Assembly: GCA_026874595.1 (NCBI GenBank)
Contig: CM049319.1
Location: forward strand, 67,669,917 to 67,733,916
From: Sipunculus nudus
Taxonomy: Eukaryota; Annelida; Sipuncula; Golfingiida; Sipunculidae
Direction of reading: 5' to 3'
DNA: 64,000 bases
Translations under genes and position numbers: made by a program
Shown here: positions 1 to 64,000 of the stretch, in pieces
Layout: every line of letters starts with the position of its first letter
Position numbering within the stretch: the stretch's first letter is position 1
Notes under the pieces: generated by a model
The model's database searches: none
The model's input: only the letters and a program-made list of their open reading frames with translations
What the model was told of the DNA's origin: nothing

Positions 1-295
1 TGCTTCACTAATACAGGATCCTGGATACATATGCTTCACTAATACAGGATCCTGGATACGTATGCTGCACTAATACAGGATCCTGGATACATATGCTGCA
101 CTAATACAGGATCCTGGATACATATGCTTCACTAATACAGGTACCTGGATACATATGCTTCACTAATACAGGATCCTGGATACGTATGCTTCACTAATAC
201 AGGATCCTGGATACGTATGCTTCACTAATACAGGATCCTGGATACGTATGCTTCACTAATACAGGATCCTGGATACGTATGCTGCACTAATGCAG
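1..295. repeat. 31-bp tandem repeat, about 9.5 copies, cut by the window edge
   Basis: Units start at about 1, 32, 63, 94, 125, 156, 187, 218, 249 and 280 and read TGCTTCACTAATACAGGATC plus CTGGATACGTA. Copies differ by a few bases (TTC/TGC, ACATA/ACGTA). Each holds a 10-bp palindrome, CAGGATCCTG; the copy at 125 has CAGGTACCTG instead. The array runs off the left edge. Confidence 0.93.
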
Positions 296-1515
296 TCAGG
301 CCCCGCCTTAACAATGGTACAGGTGACGCTAACAGGCAGCGCAGCTGTCAGGTTTTCTCTGTGCACCCTGCCACTTGTACTTGAACTAATAACTTACATA
401 AAACAATTCTGTTCCAGTCTGATTGAGCTATTTTCTTTGACACTGAAGGAGCATAGACATAGCAATTGTAACGATCTGATAGCTGTGCTAGATCTATGAA
501 ACTTTGTCAAGTCGTGCCAACTGTCATTCTTTTAAGTTCACTGCCATGGAAACAGTAAAATTTTCAGTGACTATCGAAAATACAATATACTTCATCCACG
601 ATTTAGGCCAGAAACAGGGTGCGTATCATACACAGGGTTATTGGTTTTTCCACCAAAATTGTGGCTCTAAATGGGGGTGCGGGTTATCTATGGTAGCGGA
701 TTATCTTTGGTTAAAGACGGTAAACATAAAACATAAGTGAATGGGAGTGTACACTGACAGTGCAAAGACCTTGTCTGAAAGGACTGGTCCAGTTCCCAGT
801 AAAGTGCTTTGTAACACCTGGGGGGTCACTGACAAGGGGAGAAATGGCTGGACATCTGTCATGTAAATGAAATATGAGAGTAAGTCAGTGAATAAATCTT
901 ATTTGTTGATATTGTCTCCTTTTCAGAAAAAGAAACAATTAAATCTCTTGTGGATCACAAGCAGATATTCAATAAGGAAGTTTCTTTTTATATCAGCATT
1001 GCATTTTGCAGGGGTCCATCATGCCTTCAGCCAGATGACCCTTAACAAGGCACAAATCATATACTGCACAAAATAGACCATTAAAGTTTCAGATGTGAAC
1101 TTCAGCTTACAGTTAGTCAGGGGCAGATCTTTTACCATACCTGAAACTAGGTCACTGTAACTTCATTCCTTTGAGACATTTTGCTAATACTTCCCACTTG
1201 ACATTGGAAACTTAATACCAAAACCACCAGTGTTATTTTCTCCATCCTGGCTTATCCTAACCACTTATTATTTTTATCCCCTGCCTCAATGGAGCAAGGG
1301 ATATAGTGATCAGCTTGTTCCACCTGTAATCAATAGTTATGCGACAATATTTCAAAAAGCTTTACTCAGATCTACTTCTGATCTTAGTAGCAGGTGCATC
1401 TTATAGGTCTCTATGAGTGACAAGGTTTTGGTCACACTTAAATGATTTTTGGATTTTTTTTATACAAAATTTTTACATTTCATATATAAATACTTCATAC
1501 TTTTGTATCTTGCAG
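296..1515. other. Intron upstream of exon 1; old repeat remnants only
   Basis: No exon recognised. About 1,080-1,330 resembles other dispersed-repeat remnants of this window: 'gtcactgtaacttcattcct' followed by an AAAACCACC stretch (compare 48,860-48,970), then CCCTGCCTCA...ATAGTGATCAG (compare 16,380 and 40,440). The short frames at 290-1,076 show no codon or homology support. Confidence 0.6.
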
Positions 1516-63007
<61,492 letters not shown>

Positions 63008-64000
63008 GTAAGAGAGCTCCAGTGAATTTTATGTTTAAGTCATGCTCCTCACTCATGACAGTCTATATAATTATATCAGATTTTGCCCTGACGATGTTTT
63101 TACACGTCCATCTTTGATGGGACGTATGATTGTATACCCACTGTCTGTCCATCTGTCCGTCCATATGTTAACTTTTACTGTCACAACAATAACTTACAGG
63201 GGCTTCAATGGATTTTCACGAAACTCAACATAACTAGTTACCAATAGATTATCTGGCTCAGGTTCAATTATGGGCAAAATCCGCACATATTTGATGAGGT
63301 CAGAGGTCACTAGGCAACTTTGTGGTGTCTCTAAGGTAACTTGGGAGGAATATATTTGATTTTGCTAAAACTCAGCAGAAATGTTAATAAAATATCTCGC
63401 CTAAGTTTGATTTCCAGCAAAATTCACCCATATTTTATGAGGTCACAACAATTTCAAGGCACTGTGGTGACTCAATAAAATCCTATGGATTTTCAGAAAA
63501 TTCATTATACATATTTTCCAATAGGTTCTCACCTTAATGAAATTCTGAGCATGAAATTCTGTTGTGTGATTCCTCAATTTAGCAATGAACATGATTGTAT
63601 GTCACCAGTGTGCAATCTGTACATCAGTGTACTGGTATTAGTCAGGTGGCATAACAGAATTATTGTTTCACGCCGGATAAAAGCACCAAATTTGGTATGA
63701 AGTTTCTACAGGTCAGTCCTGATAATTCTGGAGGGGGTGCCCACCCGAACTGGGTTTCTGGTTCTTTCAGCAGGCCCAAGTCCAAAATAACAGGATTTTA
63801 CGTAAAATTTCACAAGTTTACAACAATAAACAGAATGTTGTTAACCCAGTTGACTCTAAAACTCATTTTAAATTAATCAGTTTACATAATAAGAACACCT
63901 TTATGAAATAGCATGAACAGTTATCGTAGAAATTGTGACGAAAATCATGATAAAGTATAATTGAAGGTCGTAAGAGGTCAAAAGGTCACGTCATCCATTG
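63008..64000 (+). repeat. Intron 23 start: AGGTCAGAGGTCA-family repeat, open to the right
   Basis: 63,120-63,520 has the left part GGACGTATGATTGTATACCC, CTGTCTGTCCATCTGTCCGT, AACTTACAGGGGCTTCAATG, GGCAAAATCCGCACATATTT, GAGGTCAGAGGTCACTAGGC. The remainder to 64,000 shows no exon. The next NUP160 exon, expected to continue after NYRR, is not in the window. Confidence 0.6.

Noticed and set aside
1-295. Regular repeats that could recall a CRISPR array
   Set aside because: Units abut without variable spacers and the genome is clearly an intron-bearing eukaryote. The same holds for the arrays at 9.5, 13.4 and 30.7 kb.

Overview
This is a stretch of animal genome, most probably from a bivalve mollusc. 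It holds one recognisable host gene, on the + strand and running through the whole window: NUP160, the large scaffold nucleoporin of the Nup107-160 (Y) complex. I assembled 23 coding exons, all with GT...AG borders and all in compatible phase. They give 2,550 coding bases (about 850 residues, one continuous frame) covering the end of the N-terminal beta-propeller and much of the alpha-helical part. The first exons lie left of the window and the last exons right of it. The bivalve assignment is an inference from the dispersed repeats (AGCTCAGCTGA...GACCCATGGGTC elements and GGTCAAAGGTCA elements), which I associate with bivalve genomes, and from the repeat-rich introns.

Layout. Positions 1-1,515 are intron with a 31-bp tandem repeat at the left edge. 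Exons 1-9 lie fairly close together (1.5-11.0 kb), with a tandem-repeat transposon in intron 6 and two minisatellites in intron 8. Introns 9-11 (11.0-27.0 kb) are large and repeat-filled: a 27-bp minisatellite, a minus-strand Penelope-like element (PLE) remnant with a hammerhead ribozyme, a 3.6-kb element with inverted ends, and a plus-strand PLE with its own hammerhead ribozyme. Exons 12-16 (27-35.4 kb) are separated by repeats, including a 3-kb satellite that starts exactly at the splice donor of exon 15. Intron 16 is 13 kb and made mostly of tandemly organised Helentron-like elements, one of them split by a 4.25-kb insertion with a 9-bp target duplication. Intron 17 holds a second, longer copy of the GGTCAAAGGTCA element. 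Exons 18-23 (54-63 kb) complete the visible part of the gene.

No second protein-coding host gene, tRNA, rRNA or CRISPR array was found. Most long open frames in the window are translations of tandem repeats. The most interesting material is in the introns: two cases where an exon's own donor region appears to have seeded an intronic tandem array (exons 15 and 21), two PLE hammerhead ribozymes, transposon families with conserved terminal hairpins, and repeats that deliver dense arrays of transcription-factor-like motifs. All homology statements are from memory; no database search was possible.
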